Shown: positions 25,879 through 34,764, numbered from the stretch's first letter. The stretch: DNA of 47,997 nucleotides from Planctomycetota bacterium (GCA_021414065.1 JAIOPE010000088.1:1-47997); one strand, 5' to 3'. Numbers and translations: made by a program. The notes: a model not told the origin generated them from the letters alone.

Positions 25879-26750
25879 CGCGAGTGATCCGCGAGATCCG
25901 CGAAGTGCGCGAGTACGTGGAGATGCTGAAGCGCAACCGGTTCAGCCTCGGCTTCGTGCCCACGATGGGGGCGCTCCACGACGGGCACTGCTCGCTGATG
26001 CGGCAGTCCTTCCGGGAGAACGACCGCACCGCGGTGTCGATCTACGTGAACCCGCTCCAGTTCCTCCCGGGCGAGGACTTCGAGAAGTACCCGCGCCAGT
26101 TCGAGTGCGACCTCGCACGCTGCGAGGAGGAGAAGGTGGACATCGTGTTCGCCCCGACGGTCGCAGCGATGCAACCGCTCGGACGCTCCACGGTCGTGAA
26201 GGTGGAGGGAGTCTCCCACGAGTACGAGGGGCGCGTGCGTCCGGGTCATTTCGACGGTGTCGCAACCGTCGTATCGTCGCTCTTCAACGTGGTGCAGCCG
26301 ACGCGCGCGTACTTCGGGCAGAAGGACTACCAGCAGACCGTCGTCCTTCGGCGCATGGTGCGCGATCTGCACGTGCCGGTGGACCTCGTGATCTGCCCGA
26401 TCGTCCGCGACCCGGACGGGCTCGCGATGTCGTCGCGCAACGTGTATCTCTCTGCGGACGATCGCGCGGAGGCCCTCCGGCTCGCGCGGGCGATCGTCGC
26501 GGGCGAGCGCGCCGTGCAGTCGGGCGAGACGTCCGGCGACCGGCTCCGGGCGATTCTCCGCGACGCGATGTCCTCGCCGCGCGCCGACGTCACCATCGAC
26601 TACGCGGACGTCGTCCACCCGGACACTCTGGTGCCGATCCAGTCGATCGAAAGCCGCGCCGTGCTGATCGCCGTGCTCCGGGTAGGCAGAGTGCGCCTGC
26701 TCGACAACGCGATCGTCGCCGCGCCCGGGGCGCCGTCGGGGGGCGCGTGA
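25875..26750 (+). CDS. panC: Pantothenate synthetase
   Basis: ATP-dependent condensation of pantoate with beta-alanine to pantothenate. It is 291 aa. VPTMGALHDGHCSLM contains the HxGH nucleotidyl-transfer motif (His35, His38). VNPLQFLPGEDFEKYPR, YFGQKDYQQTVVLRRM and the MSSRNVYLS (KMSKS-like) loop are all intact. The ATG overlaps the folK stop, and the stop overlaps the ispE ATG (TGATG). Confidence 0.95.
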   Translation: MTRVIREIREVREYVEMLKRNRFSLGFVPTMGALHDGHCSLMRQSFRENDRTAVSIYVNPLQFLPGEDFEKYPRQFECDLARCEEEKVDIVFAPTVAAMQPLGRSTVVKVEGVSHEYEGRVRPGHFDGVATVVSSLFNVVQPTRAYFGQKDYQQTVVLRRMVRDLHVPVDLVICPIVRDPDGLAMSSRNVYLSADDRAEALRLARAIVAGERAVQSGETSGDRLRAILRDAMSSPRADVTIDYADVVHPDTLVPIQSIESRAVLIAVLRVGRVRLLDNAIVAAPGAPSGGA

Positions 26751-27619
26751 TGGCGGAGCCGCGCACGGTCCGGGAGCGCTGTCGCGCGAAGCTCAATCTG
26801 TTCCTCGACGTCACGGGGCGCAGGGCCGACGGCTTCCACGAACTGGTCACGGTGTTCCACGAGATCGACCTCGCCGACGATCTCGTCGTCACGGTCGGGG
26901 GCGGCGCGCCGGGTGCGCTCGCCTTCGCGCTCGATCCGCCGGTGCCCGACGTGCCGAACGACACGTCGAATCTGGCGCTTCGGGCGGCTGGTTTCCTGTG
27001 GAGCCGAGCCGGCGCAGATGCCGCGTTGTCCGTCACGCTGACGAAGCGCATCCCCGTGGGTGGGGGACTCGGCGGCGGGTCGGCCGACGCGGCGGGAGCA
27101 TTGCGCGCAGTCAACGCCGCGCTCGGGCTCGGCCTGTCGGGCGACGACCTGCGGGCGGCCGCCGAACGCCTCGGCAGCGACGTTCCGTTCCTCGTCGAAG
27201 GCGGATCGGCGCTTGCGCGCGGCCGCGGCGAGCAGATGCTGCCCGTGCCCTCGAAACCCATGGATTTCCTACTTCTCGTCCCGACGTTCCCGCTCGCGAC
27301 GGCCGCGGTCTACCAGGCGCTCCCGCGGGACCTGCCTCCGCCGCGCGATCCGCGCCCCACGCTCGCCGCGCTCGCCGCGGGAGACGCCAAGGCACTGGGC
27401 CTTGCGTGCGAGAACGCGCTGTTCGAGGGCGCCCGACGCGTGGACCCGAGGATCGACGACGTGATGGCCGCGGCGCGCGCTGCGCTCGGCCCGTGCGTGC
27501 ATCTCACCGGCAGCGGTTCAACGCTGTTCGCGCCGTGGATCGAAGGCGAGCCGCTCCCCGATCTGCGTGGCGTGCCGCACCTGCGCGACGTCGTTCGCAC
27601 GAGGAGTCGCACGACGTGA
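26750..27619 (+). CDS. ispE: 4-diphosphocytidyl-2-C-methyl-D-erythritol kinase
   Basis: GHMP-family kinase of the MEP isoprenoid pathway. It is 289 aa. Opening CRAKLNLFLDVTGRRADGFHEL, the glycine-rich ATP loop PVGGGLGGGSADAAGAL (about 103-119), and the C-terminal LTGSGSTLFAP are diagnostic. It sits between panC and the aro fusion with one-base and four-base overlaps, so expression is tied to the rest of the operon. No other MEP gene is in the window. Confidence 0.94.
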   Translation: MAEPRTVRERCRAKLNLFLDVTGRRADGFHELVTVFHEIDLADDLVVTVGGGAPGALAFALDPPVPDVPNDTSNLALRAAGFLWSRAGADAALSVTLTKRIPVGGGLGGGSADAAGALRAVNAALGLGLSGDDLRAAAERLGSDVPFLVEGGSALARGRGEQMLPVPSKPMDFLLLVPTFPLATAAVYQALPRDLPPPRDPRPTLAALAAGDAKALGLACENALFEGARRVDPRIDDVMAAARAALGPCVHLTGSGSTLFAPWIEGEPLPDLRGVPHLRDVVRTRSRTT

Positions 27620-29625
27620 CGGATCGGCCGCAGATCGTCGGGACCTGGGGCGCGCGTTCGGCGGCGGAACTGCTCGGCGTGTTCCGCGGGCCGGGCGCCG
27701 CGGCCGCCGACGTGATCGAGGTGAGGATCGACCTGCCGGACGACGGCCCGGCGCACGTCAGGGAACTCGTCGCGGCGTCGCCCAAGCCGGTGCTCGCCAC
27801 CTGCCGGCGTCGGGCCGAGGGCGGGCGATTCGCGGCAGGCGAGCGTGACAGGATCGACGTGCTGCTTCGCGCCGGCGACGCAGGCGCCGCCTGGATCGAC
27901 GTCGAGGACGACGTCACCGATCGCGACGTCGAACGCATCGCGGGAACGGGCGCGAAACTGCTGCGGTCGCGGCACGTCGCGACGCTCCCGGACGACGCAG
28001 AATCGACTGCGGAGCAACTCGTTTCGATGCCGGGCGACGCGGCGAAGTTCGTCGCACTTCACGGGGGAGCGGACGACGCCCTCCGGATGCTCACGATCCT
28101 CCGCGACGTGAGCCGCGGCGGCGTGGGGCGACTCTGCGGGCACGTCGTGGACGTGCCGTTCACACGTCCGGCGTCGGCGGTCGTCGGTGCGCCGTTCGTC
28201 TACGCCGCGCTCCAGCCCGGCGGTCGCATCGGGCTCGCGATGCCCACGGTGCTTGGTCTCCGTCGGCGCGCCCGCTGGGACCGCCTCCGTCCGGGGCGTC
28301 CGATCTTCCTGCTGCTCGGCGCGCGCGTGGAGGGCTCGGTCGGCCCGGACATGCTGAACGCCGCGTTCGAGGCGACGGGGCCGTCGGTCGTGGCGCTGAC
28401 GTGGTCGCTCGATGACCCGGCGCCGGCGATCGAGGCGATCCGCCGGTTCCGCTGGGCGGGAGCGGCGGTCACCATCCCGCACAAGGAACGCGTGCTCGCA
28501 TCGCTCCGCGCGTGCGGTGCGCGCGCGGCGATCGACGCGGACGCCGATGCGGTGGGCGCCGTGAACACGATCGTCCGCGCGGGCGAGACTCTCGCAGGGC
28601 ACAACACCGACCTCGGCGGACTCGCCGACGCGCTCGCGCTGCACGCCGACACGGGTGCCGCGTCCGGCCGCGCGTTCCTCGTCCTCGGTGCCGGCGGTGC
28701 AGCGCGGGCCGCGGTGACCCTGGCGTCACGACTCGGTGCGCGGCCGATCGTGTTCGCCCGTCGGCCCGAGGCGGCGGCTGCGCTCGGAGCCGTGACTGTC
28801 GCAACAGCCCACGACGCCGCAGCGACGCGACCCGCGATCGTCGTGGACGCCACTCCCGCCGGTCCGCCGGGCGGCACGCCCTGCTTCGACCCTGGGCTGC
28901 TCCCCGAGCGAGCCGTCGTGCTCGACATGCTCGTGTACGCACGGCCGACCGCGATGCTTGCGTCTGCGGCTCGCGCCGGGCACGTCGTCGTTCCCGGACT
29001 CGCGATGCTCGTCGCGCAGGCGGCGCGTCAGGTCGTCCTCCTCGGCGGGGCGCCGCCGGACGTGCGCGGGATGCGTGCAGTCGGAGAGCGTGCGCTGCGG
29101 CGCCGCGACGCTCCGATCGTGCTCGTCGGGCTGCGTTGCTCCGGGAAGTCCACGGTCGGCGAGCGCCTCGCCGCTGTGCTCGGCCGCACGTTCCACGACA
29201 CGGACCGCGAGATCGAGCACCTCACAGGACAGTCCGTCGAGGCAATGCTCCGAGCGGGGGAAGAGCCACGGTTCCGAGCTCTCGAGGACCAGGTGCTGCG
29301 TGCTGCGCTGGACGTGCCGGGTGCCGTGGTCGCATGCGGCGGGGGGGCGGCGCTCCACGCGGAGGCGTTCGCCGCGCTCGCCGCCTTCGGAACGGTCGTA
29401 TTGCTCGATGCGCCCGACGGCGTGCTGTTGGCGCGGCGCGCCGTGTCGCCCCGTGCGGCGCTCACGACGTTGTCTCCGGCCGAGGAGCTTGCGGGGCAGC
29501 GCGACGCGCGGATGTCCGTCTACCGCGCGGCGGCGCGCCTCGAGGTGGACGTCGCGTCGCTCGACGCACAGACCGTCGCGGACCGCGTCGCCGCGTGGTG
29601 GGACGCGGACGCTGCAGCGGACTGA
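27616..29625 (+). CDS. Trifunctional AroD-AroE-AroK fusion
   Basis: 669 aa covering three consecutive shikimate-pathway steps. Residues 1-222: type I 3-dehydroquinase with EVRID (35-39), His120 and Schiff-base Lys144 (AAKFVAL). Residues 228-480: shikimate dehydrogenase with Lys290 (VTIPHKE), AVNT (315-318), HNTDLGG (Asp332), NADP loop LGAGGAARA and Gln468. Residues 498-669: shikimate kinase with P-loop GLRCSGKST (505-513), DTD (528-530), Arg552 and CGGG (574-577). Two oddities are visible. The usual SxSPxxHN of AroE reads SVGPDMLN, losing one shikimate-binding Ser, and the AroD C-terminal PGQ reads PGG. GTG 27616 overlaps the ispE stop (GTGA); the open frame upstream lies inside ispE and is rejected. 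Confidence 0.9.
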   Translation: MTDRPQIVGTWGARSAAELLGVFRGPGAAAADVIEVRIDLPDDGPAHVRELVAASPKPVLATCRRRAEGGRFAAGERDRIDVLLRAGDAGAAWIDVEDDVTDRDVERIAGTGAKLLRSRHVATLPDDAESTAEQLVSMPGDAAKFVALHGGADDALRMLTILRDVSRGGVGRLCGHVVDVPFTRPASAVVGAPFVYAALQPGGRIGLAMPTVLGLRRRARWDRLRPGRPIFLLLGARVEGSVGPDMLNAAFEATGPSVVALTWSLDDPAPAIEAIRRFRWAGAAVTIPHKERVLASLRACGARAAIDADADAVGAVNTIVRAGETLAGHNTDLGGLADALALHADTGAASGRAFLVLGAGGAARAAVTLASRLGARPIVFARRPEAAAALGAVTVATAHDAAATRPAIVVDATPAGPPGGTPCFDPGLLPERAVVLDMLVYARPTAMLASAARAGHVVVPGLAMLVAQAARQVVLLGGAPPDVRGMRAVGERALRRRDAPIVLVGLRCSGKSTVGERLAAVLGRTFHDTDREIEHLTGQSVEAMLRAGEEPRFRALEDQVLRAALDVPGAVVACGGGAALHAEAFAALAAFGTVVLLDAPDGVLLARRAVSPRAALTTLSPAEELAGQRDARMSVYRAAARLEVDVASLDAQTVADRVAAWWDADAAAD

Positions 29626-29651
29626 GCTGGCAAGCGACCTGAGACCCATCT

Positions 29652-29757
29652 CCGTCCGGTGAACGGTTCGGAGACTCGATTCCGCTGCCCCTTCGGGGCG
29701 AACGAAGTCGGTCGCCCGACGCCTTCCCGGGGAGCCGGACCCCGGTTCACCGGACGG
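29652..29757. other. 106-bp inverted-repeat element with internal hairpins
   Basis: A perfect 13-bp pair, CCGTCCGGTGAAC (29652-29664) and its complement (29745-29757), encloses three smaller perfect stems: GCCCC/GGGGC (29687-29699), GTCGG/CCGAC (29707-29720) and CCGGGG/CCCCGG (29727-29745, whose last base overlaps the outer arm). It begins 26 bp after the aro fusion stop and ends 104 bp before the HEAT gene. There is no T-run, no ORF and no attC-type core, so it may be a structured RNA, a complex terminator or a repeat-family member. Confidence 0.4.
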
Positions 29758-29861
29758 CGATGGTCGTGAGTTCCCGAGTGCGGCTCGAGCCTCGGCCCCA
29801 GTCATGACTTCATCGCCGACTCCGGCGGCTTTGATCGGCGGACCCCGCCCGGGGGCATACC

Positions 29862-32414
29862 ATGCCGACACCCGTGCGCCGCCCGCGTCTCCTGCCGATC
29901 GTCCTCACGCTGTCGTGCGCGACTGCGATCGTCGGCGGGACATCGCCGCTGCCAACGGCCATCGCCCAGGAGACGCCGGCCGAGGCGAGAGCGCTCGACG
30001 CCGACCTCGAGCGCCTGCGCAACAGCCCGTTCTTCGCCCGGGATCCGCAGCGGGTGCGAGACCTGGTCACGTCGCTCCTGAAGCGAGGTTCCACGCGCGC
30101 CGACGGAGTGCTTCGCGGATTGCTGCTCGATGCTCGCACGGAGCCCAATGTCGTCGAGCAGATCGCGTCCGTCACTGTGCTCGCAGAGCCGCACCGGTTG
30201 CTCGACGACGTGGTGGACCGCCTCCGCGCGGCGGACCCCGCCGGTCTTGAGGCGCGGCTCGACGCCGGATTCACGCGTTCCGACGCCGCGGTCGTCCGGC
30301 GGCTCGTGGAGTTGTGCCGCGACCCTTCGCGCACCGTGGCCTACCGGCGGACGGCCGTCCGTCTCCTGTCGCGCACCGGCGACGTCTCCGGGCTCGCCGT
30401 GTTCGCCGACCTCTGGGCGGGCCCCGACCGCGACCTCCGCGAGGAAGCCCGCGCGGCGTTCGACGCGGTCGTGCCCGGCGGCGCGGTCACCGTCGAGGAA
30501 GCGCGCGTGCTCGTCGAGCGCATCCGGCGCGACGACGTTCCGCTCGCGGACTTGCTGCGTCGCATGCTGCGCGAGAAGACGCAGCCCGTGGGTCTGCCGA
30601 CCGGACCGGTCGCGGCCGACGACTACCGCGCCATCGCGATGGAGATGCTGCAGAAGGCCACGCTGGAGCAACTGATCCGCTTGTACGTGCTCGGCTCGCC
30701 GCTCCCGGACGTGCGCGCGGCGGCGACGAAGCGACTCGCCACGTTCCCCTACGACGAAGGCGCCGACGCCGACGGCCGTGTCCGCGCCGCGCGCGCGTTG
30801 TTCCAGGAGTTGCGTCGCGAAGACACGTCGGCCGTCGAGAACGAGATCCTCACCACGCTGGCGGTGCTCGCACCGTCGGTGCGGGGCAACGTCTCCACCG
30901 CGGAGATGGATGCACTGCTCGCACGAGTGCGCCCCGGCGCGGCGAGTCGCGAGACGCGCCTGCGCGCGACTCGCCTCGTCGGAGAACTGCGTGACGAGCG
31001 AGCGGCTCCGTCGCTCGAGTCCGCGTACCTGTCGTTCGGCGACTCCGACACCGATGCGCGCCTCGCGATCCTCGACGCACTCCAGGAACTGCCGGTGGAC
31101 CGCACCGAGTGGCTCGTGGCGCGCACGGCCGCCGAACGCCGTCCGGACGTGCTTCGCAAGCTCGTGCTGCTCCTCGGGCGGTCGCGCGAGGCGGCGTCCA
31201 CGGAGGCGTTCGCGACGCTGCTGCGGGATCGCGACCGCGCGACTCCCGACGTGCGCCGCGCCGCGGCGGAGGCCCTCGCGACGCAGTGGGCCGCTTCGCA
31301 GTCCGCTGCGGCGCGCGCGGCGCTCGTCGCCGCCGGTCTGAAGGACCCCGACGCAGACGTGCGCACGGTCGCCGCGGGGGCACTCGGGATCGCCGGCGGG
31401 GCTCCCGACTCCAGCGTGCTCGCGGCGCTGCTGGAAATCGTCAAGGACACCGACGGCGGAGTCCGGCACGCCGCGGCGCGTTCCGTGATCGTCCTCGACG
31501 AGTCCCGCGCGACGGCAAATCTGATGGGGCGCTTCACCGACGACTCGGTCGTGTTCGAGGCCTACCGCGACCACTTCGTGGACGTCGTGCGGCGCGACCA
31601 GGCGCCGGATCGGATGCTCGCCGCCTGCGACGCGCTCGCAGCGGCAGGTCTCCGACCCTTCGCCGTTCAGTTGCTCGAGGCGACGACCGACGACGTCCTC
31701 CCGCAGTCGCGCGGCAGATCGCGGCTGTCGATGTCGCTCGTTGCCCTCCTGCTCGACGAAGGGCGTCCCGGCGATGCCGAGCCGCGCGCTCGCGCCCTGG
31801 TCCGGGGGCTGACGGACGACGCGACCCGGGACCGCGCCACGGTGCTGCTCGCCAGGGCGCTGACGGCGGGCGCCCGCCCGTCGGGGCTCGCCGAGGCCGA
31901 GCAGTTGCTCGTCGCGATCCGCGCTTCCGGGCGACTCGACCGCGCGAGCGACATCGACGCCGCGGCGACGCTCGGCGACGCCCGGCTCCGTCGCGGGGAC
32001 CCGCTCTTGGCGCTCGAGGTCCTCGAGATCGACGCCGAGGGCGTTCCTGCGCCGGTGCGGCTGCGTCTGGAGGCGCTCCGGGACGACGCCCGGGTGCGCG
32101 TCGAGGCGGAACGCAAGGTCCTGCTGTCGCTCGTTGACGGGCTGGGCGGTTCGCTCGCCGCAGAGTGCCGGGCTGCGCTGCTCGCGAAGCCGGGCCGTGC
32201 GGCCCGGTTCCTCTCGCGCGAGTTGGCGCTGCGGCCCGACTTTGCGACGACCCGGCGCCTCCTCGACGCTGTGGCCGTCGTGACCGGTGGCACCGCGCCG
32301 CGTCTTGCCGACGACGCATCTGCGGAGCGCTTGGCCGACGTGGTGGCGACAGCGCGCAAGTCGCTCGCGGGCGTCCCGTTCGACTCTGTGCCGTTCGAAC
32401 CGCCGGTCAAGTAG
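29862..32414 (+). CDS. Secreted HEAT-repeat protein
   Basis: 850 aa with an N-terminal signal peptide (MPTPVRRPRLLPIVLTLSC..., cleavage region near residue 35, AIAQE). The rest is almost entirely alpha-helical with Arg/Glu/Ala-rich repeats of HEAT/armadillo character, for example PEVRRAAAEALA-like units near 450-540 (TPDVRRAAAEALATQWA, DADVRTVAAGALGIAGGA, DGGVRHAAARSVIVLDE). The C-terminal third (about 600-770) resembles TPR-type helices. No catalytic motif is visible. A scaffold or binding role in the periplasm or envelope is inferred from the fold. It is the first gene after the inverted-repeat element and shares direction with the following lipoprotein gene. Confidence 0.75.
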   Translation: MPTPVRRPRLLPIVLTLSCATAIVGGTSPLPTAIAQETPAEARALDADLERLRNSPFFARDPQRVRDLVTSLLKRGSTRADGVLRGLLLDARTEPNVVEQIASVTVLAEPHRLLDDVVDRLRAADPAGLEARLDAGFTRSDAAVVRRLVELCRDPSRTVAYRRTAVRLLSRTGDVSGLAVFADLWAGPDRDLREEARAAFDAVVPGGAVTVEEARVLVERIRRDDVPLADLLRRMLREKTQPVGLPTGPVAADDYRAIAMEMLQKATLEQLIRLYVLGSPLPDVRAAATKRLATFPYDEGADADGRVRAARALFQELRREDTSAVENEILTTLAVLAPSVRGNVSTAEMDALLARVRPGAASRETRLRATRLVGELRDERAAPSLESAYLSFGDSDTDARLAILDALQELPVDRTEWLVARTAAERRPDVLRKLVLLLGRSREAASTEAFATLLRDRDRATPDVRRAAAEALATQWAASQSAAARAALVAAGLKDPDADVRTVAAGALGIAGGAPDSSVLAALLEIVKDTDGGVRHAAARSVIVLDESRATANLMGRFTDDSVVFEAYRDHFVDVVRRDQAPDRMLAACDALAAAGLRPFAVQLLEATTDDVLPQSRGRSRLSMSLVALLLDEGRPGDAEPRARALVRGLTDDATRDRATVLLARALTAGARPSGLAEAEQLLVAIRASGRLDRASDIDAAATLGDARLRRGDPLLALEVLEIDAEGVPAPVRLRLEALRDDARVRVEAERKVLLSLVDGLGGSLAAECRAALLAKPGRAARFLSRELALRPDFATTRRLLDAVAVVTGGTAPRLADDASAERLADVVATARKSLAGVPFDSVPFEPPVK

Positions 32415-32563
32415 CGCGCGTTACCGAGCCGCGACGCCACGCTCTGCATCGTGACGTTTCGATACCTGAGTCGCAGGTTGCGCATGCCACCCGCGGCGGT
32501 ACGGCCGTTGCGCCCTGTCCATGGACCGGCACGCGGGTGCGTGCCGCAGGAGATACAAGCGCC

Positions 32564-33508
32564 ATGCATCGTTCGACCGTCCGCCTCGCACTCGCCGCCC
32601 TTCTCGGAGTCGCCTGCGTTGCGGGCGTTGGTTGCGGATCCACCGGATCCACGCCCGCGCCGCGTCCGGAAGCCGTCCTCGACGCGAAGGGCGAGCCCGT
32701 GGGACTCGAGCATCACCACCGCTGGTCCGACAGGATCGGGCAGGGCGCTCAGCCCGAAGGCGACGTCGCCTTCCGTAACCTGGCCGCGCTGGGATACAAG
32801 ACGGTCGTCAGCGTGGACGGCGCGAAACCGGACGTCGAGACGGCTGCGAAGCACGGCCTGCGCTACGTCCACGTGCCGATCGAGTACAGCGGGATCACCC
32901 GCGACCAGGCGCTCCGGATCATCCAGGCGGTGAAGACGTCCGACGGCCCCGTGTACGTTCACTGCCACCACGGGCTCCACCGCGGGCCGGTCGGCGCGAT
33001 GGTCGCGCGCATCTCGCTCGACGGGATCTCGAACGAGGAGGCGCTGAAGGAGCTGAAGGACAGCAACTGCAGCCCGAAGTACACGGGGCTCTACCGCGAC
33101 ATCGGTGCGTTCGTCGCGCCGACGGCCGAGGAGATGGCGTCGGTGCCCACAGACCTCCCTTCGTACGTCTCCCCCGGCGATGTCCCGGCGCACATGGCGA
33201 TCACGGGGCGCATCTTCGAGCGCCTCGTCGCGTGCGACAAGGCCGGATGGAAGGCGCCCGCGAACTCGCCCGACGTCAATCCGCCGCACGAGGCGACGAT
33301 CCTCCGCGAGAGCTTCCGCGAGATGCTGCGGCTCGAAGAAGTGAAGACCCACGAGGACCGGTTCGTGAAGTGGATGAACCAGAGCGAGGCGGACTCCGCG
33401 TCGCTCGAGGCGGCGATCGTCGGCGGGAAGAACGCCGACGCAACCGCGGCGCTCGCGCGCATCAAGAAGTCCTGCGACTCGTGCCACGCGCAGTACCGCG
33501 ACAAGTAG
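32564..33508 (+). CDS. Lipoprotein with CX5R phosphatase-like domain and C-terminal CxxCH cytochrome motif
   Basis: 314 aa. A lipobox ends at Cys24 (VAGVGC). Residues 65-190 look like a dual-specificity/tyrosine phosphatase fold: FRNLAALGYKTVVSVDG, RYVHVPIEYSGIT and the signature VHCHHGLHRGPVG, a CX5R loop with Cys134 and Arg140. Residues 205-314 are helical and finish with KKSCDSCHAQYRDK; a CxxCH (304-308) at the extreme C-terminus is the layout of class II cytochrome c (c'). I therefore read it as a phosphatase-like domain fused to a haem-binding helical bundle on the outer side of the membrane. The ATG at 32564 has AGGAG upstream; an earlier frame lies in the HEAT gene. It is 11 bp upstream of the next gene. 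Confidence 0.75.
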   Translation: MHRSTVRLALAALLGVACVAGVGCGSTGSTPAPRPEAVLDAKGEPVGLEHHHRWSDRIGQGAQPEGDVAFRNLAALGYKTVVSVDGAKPDVETAAKHGLRYVHVPIEYSGITRDQALRIIQAVKTSDGPVYVHCHHGLHRGPVGAMVARISLDGISNEEALKELKDSNCSPKYTGLYRDIGAFVAPTAEEMASVPTDLPSYVSPGDVPAHMAITGRIFERLVACDKAGWKAPANSPDVNPPHEATILRESFREMLRLEEVKTHEDRFVKWMNQSEADSASLEAAIVGGKNADATAALARIKKSCDSCHAQYRDK

Positions 33509-33519
33509 GAGATCACCTC

Positions 33520-34548
33520 ATGCAGGGAGCGAGACTTTTCATCGGCGTCGCCGTTGCTGCCGTCGTGGGCCTCGGCGCCGCCGTGTACCTCTGGCCGACG
33601 AAGCCGGGGATCACGATCTACTGCGCGGCGGACGACGTCCACGCGCAGCCGATCCTCGACGACTTCGTCCGCGAGACGGGCATCCCGATCCGCGAGGTGA
33701 AGTACGACGTCGAGGCGAACAAGACCGTCTCTCTCGTCGCAGCGCTGCGCATCGAGCGGGACCGCCCGCGGTGCGACGTCTACTGGAACAATGAACCGCT
33801 CCACACCATGATGCTGGCCGACGAAGGGCTCTTCGAGAGCTACTCATCGGCGTCGGCGGCCGACATCCCCGCGCAATTCAAGGACGCGAAGGGCCGCTGG
33901 ACGGGCTTCGCCGCCCGCGCTCGCATCCTGATCGTCAACACCGACCTCGTGAAGTCCGCCGACATGCCGAAGTCGATGGACGACCTGCTCGACCCGAAGT
34001 GGAAGGGCCGCGCAGGTCTCGCGCGGCCGCTCGCCGGGACCACGCTGACGCAGGTCGCAACGCTGTTCACGGTGCTCGGCCGCGAGAAGGTCATGCCCTG
34101 GACGAAGGGCCTGTTCGAGAACTCGTGCGTGTTCCCGACGGGCAACGGCCCGCTCGCCACGGCTGTCGCGACGGGGCAGCTCGCGTGGGGCTTCACCGAC
34201 ACCGACGACTTCCGCAAGTGCGAGGCGGAGGGCAAGCCCGTCGTGCGCGTCTTCCCGGATCAGGAGCCGGGGAAGCCCGGCACGCTCGTGCTTCCGAACA
34301 CACTCGCGCTCGTCAAGGGCTGCCGCGAGCCCGAACTCGCGAAGAAGCTGATCGACTACCTCCTCCGCAAGGAGGTCGAGGAGAAGCTCGCCGCGAGCGA
34401 CGGCGCCCACATCCCGCTCCGCGCGTCCGTGAAGCGCCCGCCGTACGTCCAGGGCCCGCCGCAGTTCCGCGAGATGGACGTGGACTGGTCCGACGTCGCG
34501 AAGCACTACGACGAGCGGATGAAGCAGTTGGAAGCGCTCTGGCAGTAG
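33520..34548 (+). CDS. Fe(III)-type ABC transporter substrate-binding protein
   Basis: 342 aa. One N-terminal hydrophobic segment (LFIGVAVAAVVGLGAAVYLW) acts as signal or anchor. The body follows the FbpA/FutA class of extracellular solute-binding proteins: GITIYCAADDVHAQPILDDFVRETGI, CDVYWNNEPLHTMMLADEGLF, a hinge near LIVNTDLVKSADMPKSMDDLLDPKWKGR, and GQLAWGFTDTDDF. Tyr residues that usually bind Fe(III) are not obvious at the C-terminal YY position, so the ligand may be another metal or anion. No permease or ATPase gene is adjacent. AGGAG precedes the ATG. It is probably coexpressed with the phosphatase-cytochrome lipoprotein. Confidence 0.8.
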   Translation: MQGARLFIGVAVAAVVGLGAAVYLWPTKPGITIYCAADDVHAQPILDDFVRETGIPIREVKYDVEANKTVSLVAALRIERDRPRCDVYWNNEPLHTMMLADEGLFESYSSASAADIPAQFKDAKGRWTGFAARARILIVNTDLVKSADMPKSMDDLLDPKWKGRAGLARPLAGTTLTQVATLFTVLGREKVMPWTKGLFENSCVFPTGNGPLATAVATGQLAWGFTDTDDFRKCEAEGKPVVRVFPDQEPGKPGTLVLPNTLALVKGCREPELAKKLIDYLLRKEVEEKLAASDGAHIPLRASVKRPPYVQGPPQFREMDVDWSDVAKHYDERMKQLEALWQ

Positions 34549-34556
34549 TGCGTCTC

Positions 34557-34701
34557 CGCGACTCGGGCCTACGTCGTCGGGGACGTCGTTGCGAGTGCCG
34601 TGTCCCGTGCTCCTCGGTCCGGCGTTGTATCGTTCGCGACTCGGGCCTACCTCGTCGGGGACGTCGTTGCGAGTGCCGCGTCCCGTGCTCCTCGGTCCGG
34701 C
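34557..34701 (+). repeat. Two 67-bp direct repeats
   Basis: Copies at 34557-34623 and 34635-34701 match at 65 of 67 positions, separated by 11 bp (period 78 bp). Each contains GGGAC...GTCCC, which could form a stem. The C at one of the two differing positions in copy 2 lengthens it to GGGACG/CGTCCC. They lie 9 bp after the substrate-binding protein stop, between convergent genes. The remaining gap to 34764 holds nothing recognisable. Confidence 0.8.
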
Positions 34702-34764
34702 CCGGGCGCTCTGCTCAGCGGAAGCGCGTCGCGAAGGGGAGCGCGCGGCGATCCTCCCCCGCGG

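Noticed and set aside
26998..27615. Upstream extension of the aro fusion inside ispE
   Set aside because: Translation is Arg-rich nonsense in another frame of a clear ispE. GTG 27616 overlaps the ispE stop as expected for a coupled gene.
29652..29757. Integron attC site
   Set aside because: The arms end in GAAC and GTTC but do not fit the RYYYAAC/GTTRRRY core pattern, and no integron integrase or cassette array is present.
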